DNA from: Haplomitrium mnioides
Taxonomy: Eukaryota; Marchantiophyta; Haplomitriopsida; Calobryales
Direction: 5' to 3'
Assembly (NCBI GenBank): GCA_049999725.1
Contig: JBNGIS010015250.1
Span: 1-25,888 of the forward strand
Length of the DNA stretch: 25,888 bases
Both the position numbers and the translations under genes were made by a program. Positions 18,230 to 25,840 of the stretch are shown here, one piece after another (the first letter of the stretch is position 1; every line of letters starts with the position of its first letter). The notes beneath the pieces are model-generated. The model saw nothing but the letters and a program-made list of their open reading frames with translations. It did not search any database and had not been told where the DNA came from.

Positions 18230-19450
18230 GTGACAACTTTCGACAAAAGTTACAAGAAGATGTCTTCTTTAACTTGTTAAGGCACGTTTAGCGATCAAAG
18301 ATAGTGAGTGTCATACCTTTTTGATTCACGATGGTATTCTCTATCAATGCCATCAAATATATATTCCACAAGATGATGCGCTTTGAATTGCCAGTTTACA
18401 AGAAGCGCATGACATTCCAATCTATAGGCATCTTGGGGTAGACAAGACTATGGAGTTGCTTCAATACACTTGGTGGTGGCTAAACAAAGCTCGAGATGTT
18501 CGTAGCTTTCTTTGTTGTTGTGAAAGTTCTCAGCGAAACAAGGCTTCAAATCAAAAAACCAACTAGCCTTCTTCAACTATTACCAATTCCTACTACTTGT
18601 TGGGAACATGTAAGTTTGGATCTTGTCACTTTGCTTCCAACCACTCCTCGTGGGTTTACTGTCATTGTGGTGTTTGTGAATAAGCTAAGCAAACTAATTC
18701 ATCTAGCACAAACGGTGTATACAGTGGATACTTCACAATTGGAAAATATTTACTTTGATACAACTTTTCATTATCATGGAATTCCAAAGGTATTATATTT
18801 GATAGAGATCCACGGTTTATTGGGAGGTTTTGGTAAACGTTGTTCACACTTGTAAGTACCAAACTATCTATGTCTATGGCCTATCATCCTCAACCAGATG
18901 GGCAAGCTAAATGCGTAAATTGTATTGTGGAGGATTTGCTTTGAGCTCTTATCAATGTTCATCACACGAATTGGGATAGTTTCTTGCCGGTTGTGGAATT
19001 TGCATACAAAGACTCCAAACAAGCAAGTATTGGATTTTCTCCTTTCTTTCTGAATTTAGGCCAACGTCCTCTTGTTTATGATGGTTTGCTTTCTCCTTCT
19101 TCTTCCAATGCTCCGAGTCTTTTTATCTTTTTTTGTCTCATTTATCTTCCTCTTTGCAAGATGCACAAAACCAACTTCTTATTGCTCAAAATTGGCAAAA
19201 CAATATGCCGATAAACATCGTCATGATTTCTCTTATATTTAAGGTGACAAAGTTATGCTTTCTACTCATGATCTTCCTTTGTCTTTAGATACTCAAGTCC
19301 GTATATTATCTCCAGCTTGGATTGGTCCTTTATCAATTTCTCAAGTTATTTCTCTCATTGCGTACAAAATTGTTCTTCCTCTCCATATAAAGATACATCT
19401 TGTATTCTATGTCCCTAAACCTAAACTTTTGTTTCTAGTCATTTTTCTTT
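18230..19450 (+). pseudogene. Element B integrase and GPF domain, degenerate
   Basis: Zinc domain pieces EAHDIPIYRHLGVDKT and CESSQRNK (second Cys lost). Core: WEHVSLDLVTLLPTTPRGF (first Asp present), FDRDPRFIGRFW in another frame (second Asp present). The Glu position reads DGQAKCVNCIVED, a Glu-to-Lys change. TGA at DLL-stop (18942-18944) matches A's stop at 13897-13899. WIGPLSISQV and IHLVFYV remain of the GPF domain (WIGPF in A). Confidence 0.88.
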
Positions 19451-19475
19451 TCCAAATCGTATACAAATTCCTCCT

Positions 19476-19697
19476 ATGCTTATTGTTCTTGATAATAATA
19501 AAGAATTTGAAGTGGACCATATTTTGGCTAAACGAGTTATCAAGCAAAGGCGGCATCCACAAGTTCAATACAAGGTTTTGTGGAAAGGCTATCCACTTCA
19601 TGATGCTACTTGGAAACCTTCTTCAAATCTTGAGAATGCTCAAGAGGCTATTCAAATATTTGAAAGTTGCAACCATGATGAAGAAGTCGTCGATTAG
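19476..19697 (+). pseudogene. Element B chromodomain (open reading segment)
   Basis: An open segment: EFEVDHILAKRVIKQRRH, QVQYKVLWKGYPLHDATWKP, SSNLENAQEAIQIFES, and the natural Pol stop TAG at 19695-19697, 13 bp before the LTR. The chromodomain core is intact except TWKP for TWEP. Confidence 0.92.
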
Positions 19698-19710
19698 AAG
19701 CCAGGAATTA

Positions 19711-20099
19711 TGTAATAGTACAAGGATAAGGTTGTGCTATTTATAAGAAAATATAGAGGAGTTAAAGAAGTGGTAGAGAGCTACTTTTAGGGTTGAGATA
19801 AGATTACTTGACTTTGAAGTCAATTTTAGTGGAGAATCACTTTTAGAGTTGAAACTAGAAGTGACTTGTAAGTGAAGAAAGAGGGATTTTACCCTCTTCT
19901 CTTATACAATTAGAAGGGCTACTTAGCCCCACTCCTCATTCTGGAGTTTCTCTCAAATCATTTGGGTTCTTTGGTTGCTTGGCTTTTGCTTGCACTCTTG
20001 GTCTTAGCTTGGACCTTGAGTTGTTTTTGGTTGAAAAACTCTATTAGAGTTCACTATGAGTTCTTACTCATTTGGATTTCATCATTGAGTTCTTTAACA
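19711..20099 (+). repeat. Element B 3' LTR
   Basis: TGTAATAGTACAAGG to CTTTAACA; the TATA box has decayed to TATACAAT. Preceded by a weak purine tract (GAAGCCAGGAATTA). Confidence 0.9.
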
Positions 20100-20104
20100 T
20101 GGGA
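20100..20104. repeat. Target site duplication TGGGA, right of element B
   Basis: Identical to 15164-15168. Confidence 0.9.
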
Positions 20105-20475
20105 GCACGTGCTTCTTCTTAGGTAGGGGCTACTTCTTTTTTTCTTTAGCCTCGACTAGCTCTACTTCCTCTCTTTGTTTTGCGGTAGACGGCCCATATG
20201 TTGTTGCAAAAGTCATTTAAGCCATGTTTAGATGCGACACAAGTTGTTGGATATGCACGCTTAGCTTGACTTTCAAAAGCTTGATAGAAATAGAAAACTT
20301 TATAAAGTTGTTTTCTACCCACTTTAGGTTTGAGTAAGCGTTGACAAAGTCCAACAAAAATTGAGAAAACTGGAAACAAAGAAAGGAAATAGTCAATGAC
20401 TTGACACAAAAACATTTCAAAAGTTTAATAAAGGAGTAAGAGTGTTTTAACATGTGGTCTAAGACCAAAGATGCA
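20100..20475 (-). pseudogene. Methyltransferase-like gene, exon right of element B
   Basis: From 20475 down: VLDHMLKHSYSF, then FVNAYSNLKWVENNFIK, HIQQLVSHLNMA, TAA (probably CAA), MTFATTYGPSTAKQREEVE, LVEAKEKKK, TAG, PLPKKKHVLP. The reading frame is constant across both nonsense mutations and passes into the 15083-15168 slice when B is removed. A TTTCTTTGTTTCCAG stretch (about 20367-20353 in minus sense) could be another acceptor. The product is a Lys/Glu-rich, probably disordered region; no family is recognised. Confidence 0.6.
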
Positions 20476-20750
20476 CTGTAGTTTATGATTGCATGGAATA
20501 GAGAGTCTATACAAGCATGGACTCAATAGTCTAAGCGCGCACGTACGCGCAAGGACTAGAGGGTCCATACGCCCATGGACTTGGGAAACCAAGCATACAT
20601 GGACTCAAGAGTCCATGCCCACCTAGGCCCTAGAGCCCATACTTACATGGACTCGGGAGTTCATTCGCATATGGACTCCCATGTCTCTATGCATAGGGAC
20701 CTTTAAGCAACAAAAGAAAAACGAATAAAAAAAAATCCATTTGATCTTAC
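20476..20750 (-). other. Intron (275 bp) filled by minisatellite array 3
   Basis: Minus-strand donor GGCAAG|GTAAGA (GTAAGA = 20750-20745) and acceptor AACTACAG|TGC (AG at 20477-20476). About 80% of the intron is the array at 20490-20705. Confidence 0.65.
20490..20705. repeat. Minisatellite array 3, same family as array 2
   Basis: About 8 units of ~24-26 bp such as CATGGACTCAAGAGTCCATGC, with purine/pyrimidine-alternating cores (AAGCGCGCACGTACGCGCAA near 20535). Same sequence family as 8634-8905, although the two lie in different introns. Confidence 0.88.
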
Positions 20751-21119
20751 CTTGCCATTATCAAAAGCTGACTATATATCCTTGGTTAAGATGTCCCGTC
20801 GCTTTATCTTGTTAAAGCATAACTTCTTTTGTGAGGCATTGAAGAGAGTAATGGTTGATTTTGTCTATATAAACAGCCTCATGTGGGCTCTGTGCCCCTC
20901 TCAAATCATGGTAGTTTTGACTGAAAAGCTCATGTTGAATTTTTCACCTTCACCATGAAAAGGTCAAGGTGATAGTCGAGGTCCTCTGTCGTTCCACAAC
21001 AAATTAGCCATTTGTAGTCTATTTTTTGTGGGTCCAAAACCTTCAAAACATCTAAATACCTATAAGGCTTTGGTTGAGGTTGTTTGGAAGCATTGGTCTA
21101 TTATGCCATTTTTTCCAAA
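20751..21119 (-). pseudogene. Methyltransferase-like gene, first coding exon
   Basis: An ATG at 21119-21117 is followed by two near stops, then KPYRYLDVLKVLDPQKIDYK and WLICCGTTEDLDYHLDLFMV (about 21067-20950), then KLCFNKIKRRDILTKD near the donor at 20750. The region is protein-like and collinear, ending at a good splice donor. Start choice is tentative: this is the first ATG upstream of conserved-looking sequence. No domain recognised. Confidence 0.5.
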
Positions 21120-21421
21120 GTAAAAACTTGTAAAATTCGAAGGCAAAAATCTTATGAAAAAAAGTTCACAATGAGAGAANNNNNNNNNNNNNNNNNNNNN
21201 NNNNNNNNNNNNNNNNNNNNNNNNNNNNNNNNNNNNNNNNNNNNNNNNNNNNNNNNNNNNNNNNNNNNNNNNNNNNNNNCATTTCCTTCACAAAAATTTC
21301 ACGTTTTTGTCGTTTTGTGAAATTTTCTTCAAAAACACATCTTTTGGGTATACCACTAGAAGTTGAGAATATTTGTAATAATAGTTTCTTCAAATAGTTT
21401 CTTTTTCATTGTTATTTATCA
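21120..21421. promoter_or_regulatory. Divergent intergenic region with assembly gap
   Basis: The presumed 5' ends of the minus-strand (21119) and plus-strand (21422) genes face away from each other across this stretch, so a bidirectional promoter is expected here. A run of 100 N at 21180-21279 hides part of it. No TATA box or repeat can be assigned with confidence. Confidence 0.35.
21180..21279. other. 100-N assembly gap
   Basis: Exactly 100 N, the usual placeholder for a gap of unknown size. Open frames drawn across it are artefacts. Confidence 0.98.
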
Positions 21422-21614
21422 ATGTCTAAAGTTTCAAAGGCAAGAAGAGGTTAGAATTTCAAGATTCATGTTCATAGAAAAGTGTTTCTTTTGGCTGCCA
21501 ACTAGAGATAGTTTCAAACTGTTGTTATGTGGAGATAATGATGGAATACCTAAAACATCAAGTGTGATCACAAGTATTTTAAATCAAATAGTTCTATCCA
21601 TAAAGATTGAGCAA

Positions 21615-21790
21615 CTGAATTCTATGCTTACATAGGATTAGTGATTGAACCCAATGCGCATATAGGGTTAAGAAGTGAACCCAATGTGCACATAGGATTA
21701 AGTAGTGAACAACTTGCTTGCAAAGGATCAAAGAGGGAACGCAATGCGTGCATAGTATCCAAGACTCAGCCTTCTATATGCACTAGATCT
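21615..21790 (+). repeat. Minisatellite array 4: 30-bp units
   Basis: Units GAACCCAATGCGCATATAGG and following ten bases repeat at exactly 30 bp (starts near 21647, 21677, 21707, 21737), with partial units before and after. The core AATGCGCGCATAGG-like palindrome is that of arrays 1-3. In one frame it encodes 10-residue repeats (EPNAHIGLRS). A TCCTACAG acceptor-like site at 21836-21843 suggests it lies in the first intron of the plus-strand gene. Confidence 0.85.
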
Positions 21791-21841
21791 TTATTGTTGG
21801 TCAAGTGGTCAAAGTTGAATCTTTCTTTTGACTACTCCTAC

Positions 21842-22200
21842 AGATCATCAAAAAGACATTCAAGTCAAAATTTCTAGACGATTGTGGACCTTTCTTCATC
21901 TTCATGAGATGAAGACAACAATGTTCAAGATCCAAATATGTTTTTCCAAAACATAAAAAGCATAGAATCGGTGGACTGTGTCAATTTTGGAGATGATTTG
22001 TTGTCACCAATTGTACCACTCAAACAACGAGTGATTTCTAATCAAGTTAGACCTCTTAATGAGATTAGGAGATATTTAAGAAACCAAATTATTTGTGAAG
22101 GAATCTTTAGACAAAAATTTAGGAAATAATTCTAGCAAAGAGTCTCAATCAACCAACATTTCATTGGAGCTATCACCAAAGGCACTGATGAGTTTACAAA
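21842..22200 (+). pseudogene. DUF7869-like gene, acidic/Ser-rich N-terminal exon
   Basis: One frame runs from 21842 through RSSKRHSSQNF, TAG, TIVDLSSSS, TGA, DEDNNVQDPNMF, NIKSIESVDCVNFGDD, PLKQRVISNQVRPLNEIRRY, then shifts by one base near 22090 to ESLDKNLGNNSSKESQSTNI. Low-complexity acidic/Ser-rich N-termini are common in large eukaryotic transposon-related proteins; no domain recognised. Confidence 0.55.
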
Positions 22201-23180
22201 AAAAAAACTCCTACTGTTCAAGATATTAATGAAGATTTTATTTTGTGCATGAACCAGTTTTCCCAATTCTCAAGGTTGTCTTTATCCATCAAAAACTTAT
22301 TTTGAAGGAATAAAGAATTTTATCCATAATGCACAAGATCTTCAAGATAATGAGTTATCTCAGGCTGCTGGATTTCTCAATGGACCAAAGTGACCAACAC
22401 TATATAAGAATTCTTGTCTAGGCCAAAACCCAAATGGGTAAACACTTTACGTGAAAATTCTTTGTGGAAAGTCCATCATGGCAAGAGCTTTGTGAAGAAA
22501 AAGCTTGATCTAATATAAATTTTGAAATTGAGGAGAATTTTATGCTGTCGAAATAATTGTTTGTTGTTGTGTACGACAAAATTTTTGAACAGTATGAGAG
22601 AAACGTATTTTTAACAAGGCATGAAGAATTGAGATGTCACATTGCAATAAGGAATACTAAGCAAAGACTTCGATGTTGACAACCAGTTCACTCTACATGG
22701 TAGTACCGTTATCTGTAGAAGAGCATTCAAAATAACGGTAGAATCCAAAGGAATCAAAATCTTAAAAATGCATATCTTAGAGGCATTTTTTGAAATAAAG
22801 TATTATCTGCTAGAGAAATATTCGTGCGTGAATAGATGGGCAGTTTTTTTTAGAAACACTGTGAGGGAATGCCCACTCATAAAGTTTATAACTTACTTGA
22901 TAATTTTACAAAATGGGAAGTTTATAACTACTAAATAACTTATTTGAAAGAGAAAGATCTTGGTTGCATTCTTATTTTTTCAGGTTTTCCACATATTCGA
23001 ACTCATTTTCCAAATGTTAAAAATCCAAAATTCAATAGGTTTGTTGGTTGTGAAACATAAGAACAAAATAAAATCATTGCGAGAAAATTCCATCTTGGAG
23101 TCTAATAAAGGCAAAAAATTTCTTCTCTTTTGAAACCTACGGTTATTTGATGTTATTTTTACGATGCTCAAATCTTAGTT
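22200..23180 (+). pseudogene. DUF7869-like gene, middle region
   Basis: Readable pieces in shifting frames: TPTVQDINEDFILCMNQF, then CLYPSKTYFEGIKNFI, QDLQDNELSQAAGFLNGPK, EELRCHIAIRNTKQRLR, QFTLHGSTVICRRAFKI (22684-22734) and HFPNVKNPKFNRFVGCET then EQNKIIA (23006-23080). The VxCRxAF block and the later HFP...C-x2-x region are the conserved N-terminal segments that precede the catalytic-looking core in DUF7869-type proteins. Confidence 0.6.
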
Positions 23181-24040
23181 CTAGAGATGTTGTGTTTTTC
23201 AACTTAGTGCCAAAAGATATTTATTTTGTTAAGTTGTTCAACAAACAAAATTTGAGTCAAATAAACCTTTGCAACTTGAGTTGTTTGAACAAACCCTATG
23301 CTTGCATAGGGTCTATTGCATTTTAGCTTGAATCCAAACCATGTTGAGAGTCAAATAAAGAAGGGAAATTGATCTGATTGTTGGTTGTGACCTTAGCTTT
23401 GCATCAAGTTTTGCTATTGTTGCTTTGAATCAAGAGCCCATTGGTAGGCTAACAATATCAGAAATTGTTTTTGTTGTTTGCAAATCCTATGCGCGCATAA
23501 GTTTTGTTCTTGGTTCTTTCAAATTCAGTCGCAACAATAGTCAAAGAAAGCCAAGATATTGATGTTGTTGCTTTTGGTTCTATGCACGTAGAGGATTAGT
23601 TAGTGTTTCCACTGATCCTATGCATGCATACGATATGTTTTTGTGTTTTTAATCCTATGCAAACATAGATTCCAAGCTACCTTTGAAATTGAAGTTCTAC
23701 TTTGAGACCCGTTATGCGCAAATCTTGTTTTTCTCCTCTAGAAAATTTTCATTATTTCAAGTCAAAGACAAGTACTTATTATGAATGTTATTGAGATTCT
23801 CTTACATTTAAATAAATTTAAGTTTCTTTTTAGTCTTTTTGTAAATTTTCACCTCTACCAATTCAAACATTTGTTGAAGCTGATATGAATATTTTTAGCA
23901 CTTGAGGTTATCTTTTGAAAATCGAAACATCAACACAAATATTTGATTGAACTACCTTTATTTTCTTGGTTCTTTGTGATGTTGCAATCAAATATAGTCG
24001 CCAATTGTTTCCTCATCATGACTAACAAATAAAAAAAGAA
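23181..24040. repeat. Non-coding stretch with dispersed CCTATGCxxGCATAGG palindromes (array 5)
   Basis: No coding signal is visible. Six palindromic cores are spaced 30-190 bp apart: CCTATGCTTGCATAGG (near 23297), CCTATGCGCGCATAAG (near 23490), TCTATGCACGTAGAGG, CCTATGCATGCATACG, CCTATGCAAACATAG and GTTATGCGCAAAT (near 23710). It lies between conserved coding blocks, so it is probably an intron of the plus-strand gene. Same core as the tandem arrays but looser. Confidence 0.65.
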
Positions 24041-24044
24041 CAAA

Positions 24045-24580
24045 ACTTGCAAACCATCGAAGAAAATATTATGTCAAAAGTGCTTGGGAACTGTCATCAA
24101 TGGAATGGATCAAAAAAATAAAACCATTGCACACTAGTTTTTGCTACCAAAAAACATTGATAAAGATTGTTTGATAAGTGTGGATGTTGTTGGTGCCTTA
24201 ATATTCAGTCATTTTCTTTCTTCAAGCGCCTTCTTATAAGACCTATGAAAACTTGAGAAGTGAATCCAATTTTACAGTTATAGTGATCAATAGAGTATTA
24301 TGTGGCTTTGAAGAGCCACTACCTCTAACTTTGTATCTTTAGTTGGACAATACAATACGAGAGAATAAGAATTCCATCTTTTTTGGATTTATTAGTCTCG
24401 TTATTGCTAAGAGTGTTTTACGAAAAATCAAGGCGAGATTTCTCATGGTTGGCAATACTTATGATCAAATAAATCAAAATTTCAGTGAATTCTTGAAACG
24501 TTTGAAACGTGTCAAAGCTTTCACGATTATAAGTCTTAGTATGTGCAACAATTATTTTATAATCCTAAACCTGAAGTAAC
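24045..24580 (+). pseudogene. DUF7869-like core (candidate RNase H-fold DDE/D region)
   Basis: Frame 1: VINGMDQKNKTIAH then a stop, PKNIDKDCLISVDVVGALIF, then after a frameshift LTLYL, TAG (Gln CAG in the family), LDNTIRENKNSIFFGF, KIKARFLMVGNTYDQINQNF and SEFLKRLKRVKAF. Family consensus as I recall it is IDGMDQ, QLDNxxxENKN and VGHTHxQIDQxFS. Differences here (IDG to ING, GHTH to GNTY, QIDQ to QINQ) include two Asp-to-Asn changes compatible with G-to-A decay. The spacing Asp...QLDN...D is compatible with a DDE/D nuclease fold; this is inference. Confidence 0.8.
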
Positions 24581-25160
24581 TCTTCTTATGGAAACTTGGG
24601 ATTTTAAAATGTTTCTACAAAAATATCCTTCTTTAGTTCAAAGGATATATGATACTACCTTTAATCAGCAATTCAAGTTCCAATTGAGTGATTCAAAGAC
24701 AAAGATTTGGAGCAAATAGTTTTCAACAGATAAATTTTGGCTACCTATGGATGGTATTTGTCAACTCAAATGTCTACCTTAAGTGGATAGAGAAATTTTA
24801 GGTTCAATATTGATTCCTCTCAAGCTATATTTTGAAATCAAAAGATCTCAAAAGGAAGAAAGAGAAGTTGATGCCGAGAAAGTGGTTTTTGCAATAAGAG
24901 ACAAAATATATGAAAACTGCTACAAGTTCTTTACATATTGTCAATGGTGGAATGACTTTTTCCTTACCCAACAAGAGATTGCGGCTTACATTCCTTGAAA
25001 GAAAAAGACTAGGACTCAAAGCAAAGTTCACCTTTCTATCTTCACAACTGGCAAATACTTGTAGTGATTCTCAAAATGATCGTCTAAGTTGTCAATTTGA
25101 TGTTAAACAGACAGAGGAAGATGTTTCAGTAGAACATATACTTTCTACACATTGAACAAT
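24581..25160 (+). pseudogene. DUF7869-like gene, region after the core
   Basis: After the core: LLMETWDFKMFLQKYPSLVQ (24584-24640), QFKFQLSDSKTKIWSK, then a 71-codon open piece from 24783 including VDREILGSILIPLKLYFEIK and FFTYCQWWNDFFLTQQE. Collinear and protein-like with stops at 24718, 24780 and 24996. No named domain recognised. Confidence 0.55.
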
Positions 25161-25244
25161 CTACGATAGAGCACCTAGGCCGCGAGAAAGGATTGCTTCA
25201 TATAACACCAAATACAGGCACAAATTTGGCAACCTACATAAGTG

Positions 25245-25720
25245 AAAGCCAAAATGTTTATTTGTTTTGTTGCATCACTCAATCCAAAGGGCATACCATT
25301 TTGGATTACCAAAGTTCTCAAAGTTTTGTCATTTGATGAGGAAGAACCTCCAAACCCAAAACGAGTATGTGCTTAATGGTTTGCTTGTGAGGTTGAAGAT
25401 GCATTTTCTAGACAATACTTCCAAAAAAAAGCAGGAGCAACAAAAGGGAAATACAAATTCAAGCTACATATTGATGTACTTGATGTAACACAAATCACAA
25501 TTTTGTCTTTTGATTCTCTTCTTACAGAAAAAAAACCAATTGAAGAAAACTACTCTAACTACCATTAAATCAAAAACTTTTCTAATACTAAAGACAAAAA
25601 GCAATCAATCCTGATGTGTGTAAAAGAGATTCAATCAATAATGTTAACACTAAAACAAATTGTGTTATTCTTGATGAATATTCTGAAGCTGAATTTGAAG
25701 AATTCGACACGAGTGACTAA
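25245..25720 (+). pseudogene. DUF7869-like gene, C-terminal domain and acidic tail
   Basis: FICFVASLNPKGIPFWITKV, LKVLSFDEEEPPNPKRVCA, stop, WFACEVEDAFSRQYFQKKAG and KGKYKFKLHIDVLDVTQ (25258-25495). The pattern (P-F-W-I-x-K-V, acidic loop, a V-x-x-x-W-F strand, G-x-Y) resembles BAH or chromo-barrel-like modules that often end transposon-related plant proteins; I call it BAH-like only tentatively. A second segment near 25660-25720 ends VILDEYSEAEFEEFDTSD and TAA at 25718-25720. Confidence 0.6.
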
Positions 25721-25840
25721 AGTCATTTAAGAACCTCATTGTATATGGTGTACTTTTAGTTTACATTGTAATTTAAGATTATTTTTTTATAAAATACTTG
25801 AGAATATTATGAAGGAATTTTGTTGAATTTATTTGCTACC
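25721..25840. other. 3' flank of the DUF7869-like gene, nothing else recognised
   Basis: About 120 bp of AT-rich DNA between the last stop and the repeat core at 25841. Possible 3' UTR; no clear polyadenylation signal stands out. Confidence 0.4.

Larger units (their letters stand above)
15169..20099 (+). mobile_element. Chromovirus B (same family as A), more decayed
   Basis: LTRs at 15169-15551 and 19711-20099 differ by roughly 10% or more by eye, so B looks older than A. Exact TSDs flank it. Gag, protease, RT, RNase H, integrase and chromodomain remnants follow the same order as A and have the same nucleocapsid deletion. It is inserted in the same orientation as A, 86 bp away, in the same exon of the minus-strand gene. 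Confidence 0.92.
7250..21119 (-). pseudogene. Decayed multi-exon gene with DNA N4/N6-methyltransferase-like C-terminus, split by elements A and B
   Basis: An umbrella entry for one minus-strand gene read from 21119 to 7250. Exon pieces: 21119-20751, 20475-20100, 15168-15083 and 10088-7250 with further introns. Removing element B (with one TGGGA copy) restores a continuous translation (KKKHVLP then THVEKEP), and a Ser/Pro-rich segment continues into the sequence left of element A. That proves 20475-9900 was one coding region. The N-terminal half is basic/Ser-rich and unrecognised; the C-terminal part carries a SAM-binding motif I. There are several nonsense mutations and frameshifts. Introns have GTAAGT/GTAAGA donors, so it is a eukaryotic gene, not a bacterial insert. 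Confidence 0.72.
21422..25720 (+). pseudogene. Decayed DUF7869-like (VGHTHxxID family) gene, candidate transposase
   Basis: Umbrella entry. Collinear blocks: a short basic start MSKVSKARRG (21422); a Ser/Asp-rich N-terminus (21842-22190); QFTLHGSTVICRRAF (22684-22728); HFPNVKNPKFNRFVGCET (23006-23059); VINGMDQ (24093-24113); LDNTIRENKN (24343-24372); VGNTYDQINQ (24448-24477); a C-terminal KGIPFWITKVLKVL block (25300-25341); and an acidic tail stopping at TAA 25718-25720. The order VC-R-AF, IDGMDQ, QLDN...ENKN, VGHTHxQID is that of large uncharacterised eukaryotic proteins I know as DUF7869 (name from memory). Many stops and frameshifts; introns probable at 21440-21840 and 23100-24000. Confidence 0.75.

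Noticed and set aside
19407-19601. Minus-strand open frame over B's chromodomain
   Set aside because: Overlaps the well-supported plus-strand chromodomain and has no recognisable motif.
10089-20099. A and B as endogenous plant pararetrovirus copies
   Set aside because: They have paired LTRs, tRNA-Met primer sites, target duplications, integrase and chromodomains, which pararetroviruses lack.
21084-21393. Open frames on both strands running through the N block
   Set aside because: They are open only because N codons translate as X; the gap is of unknown length.
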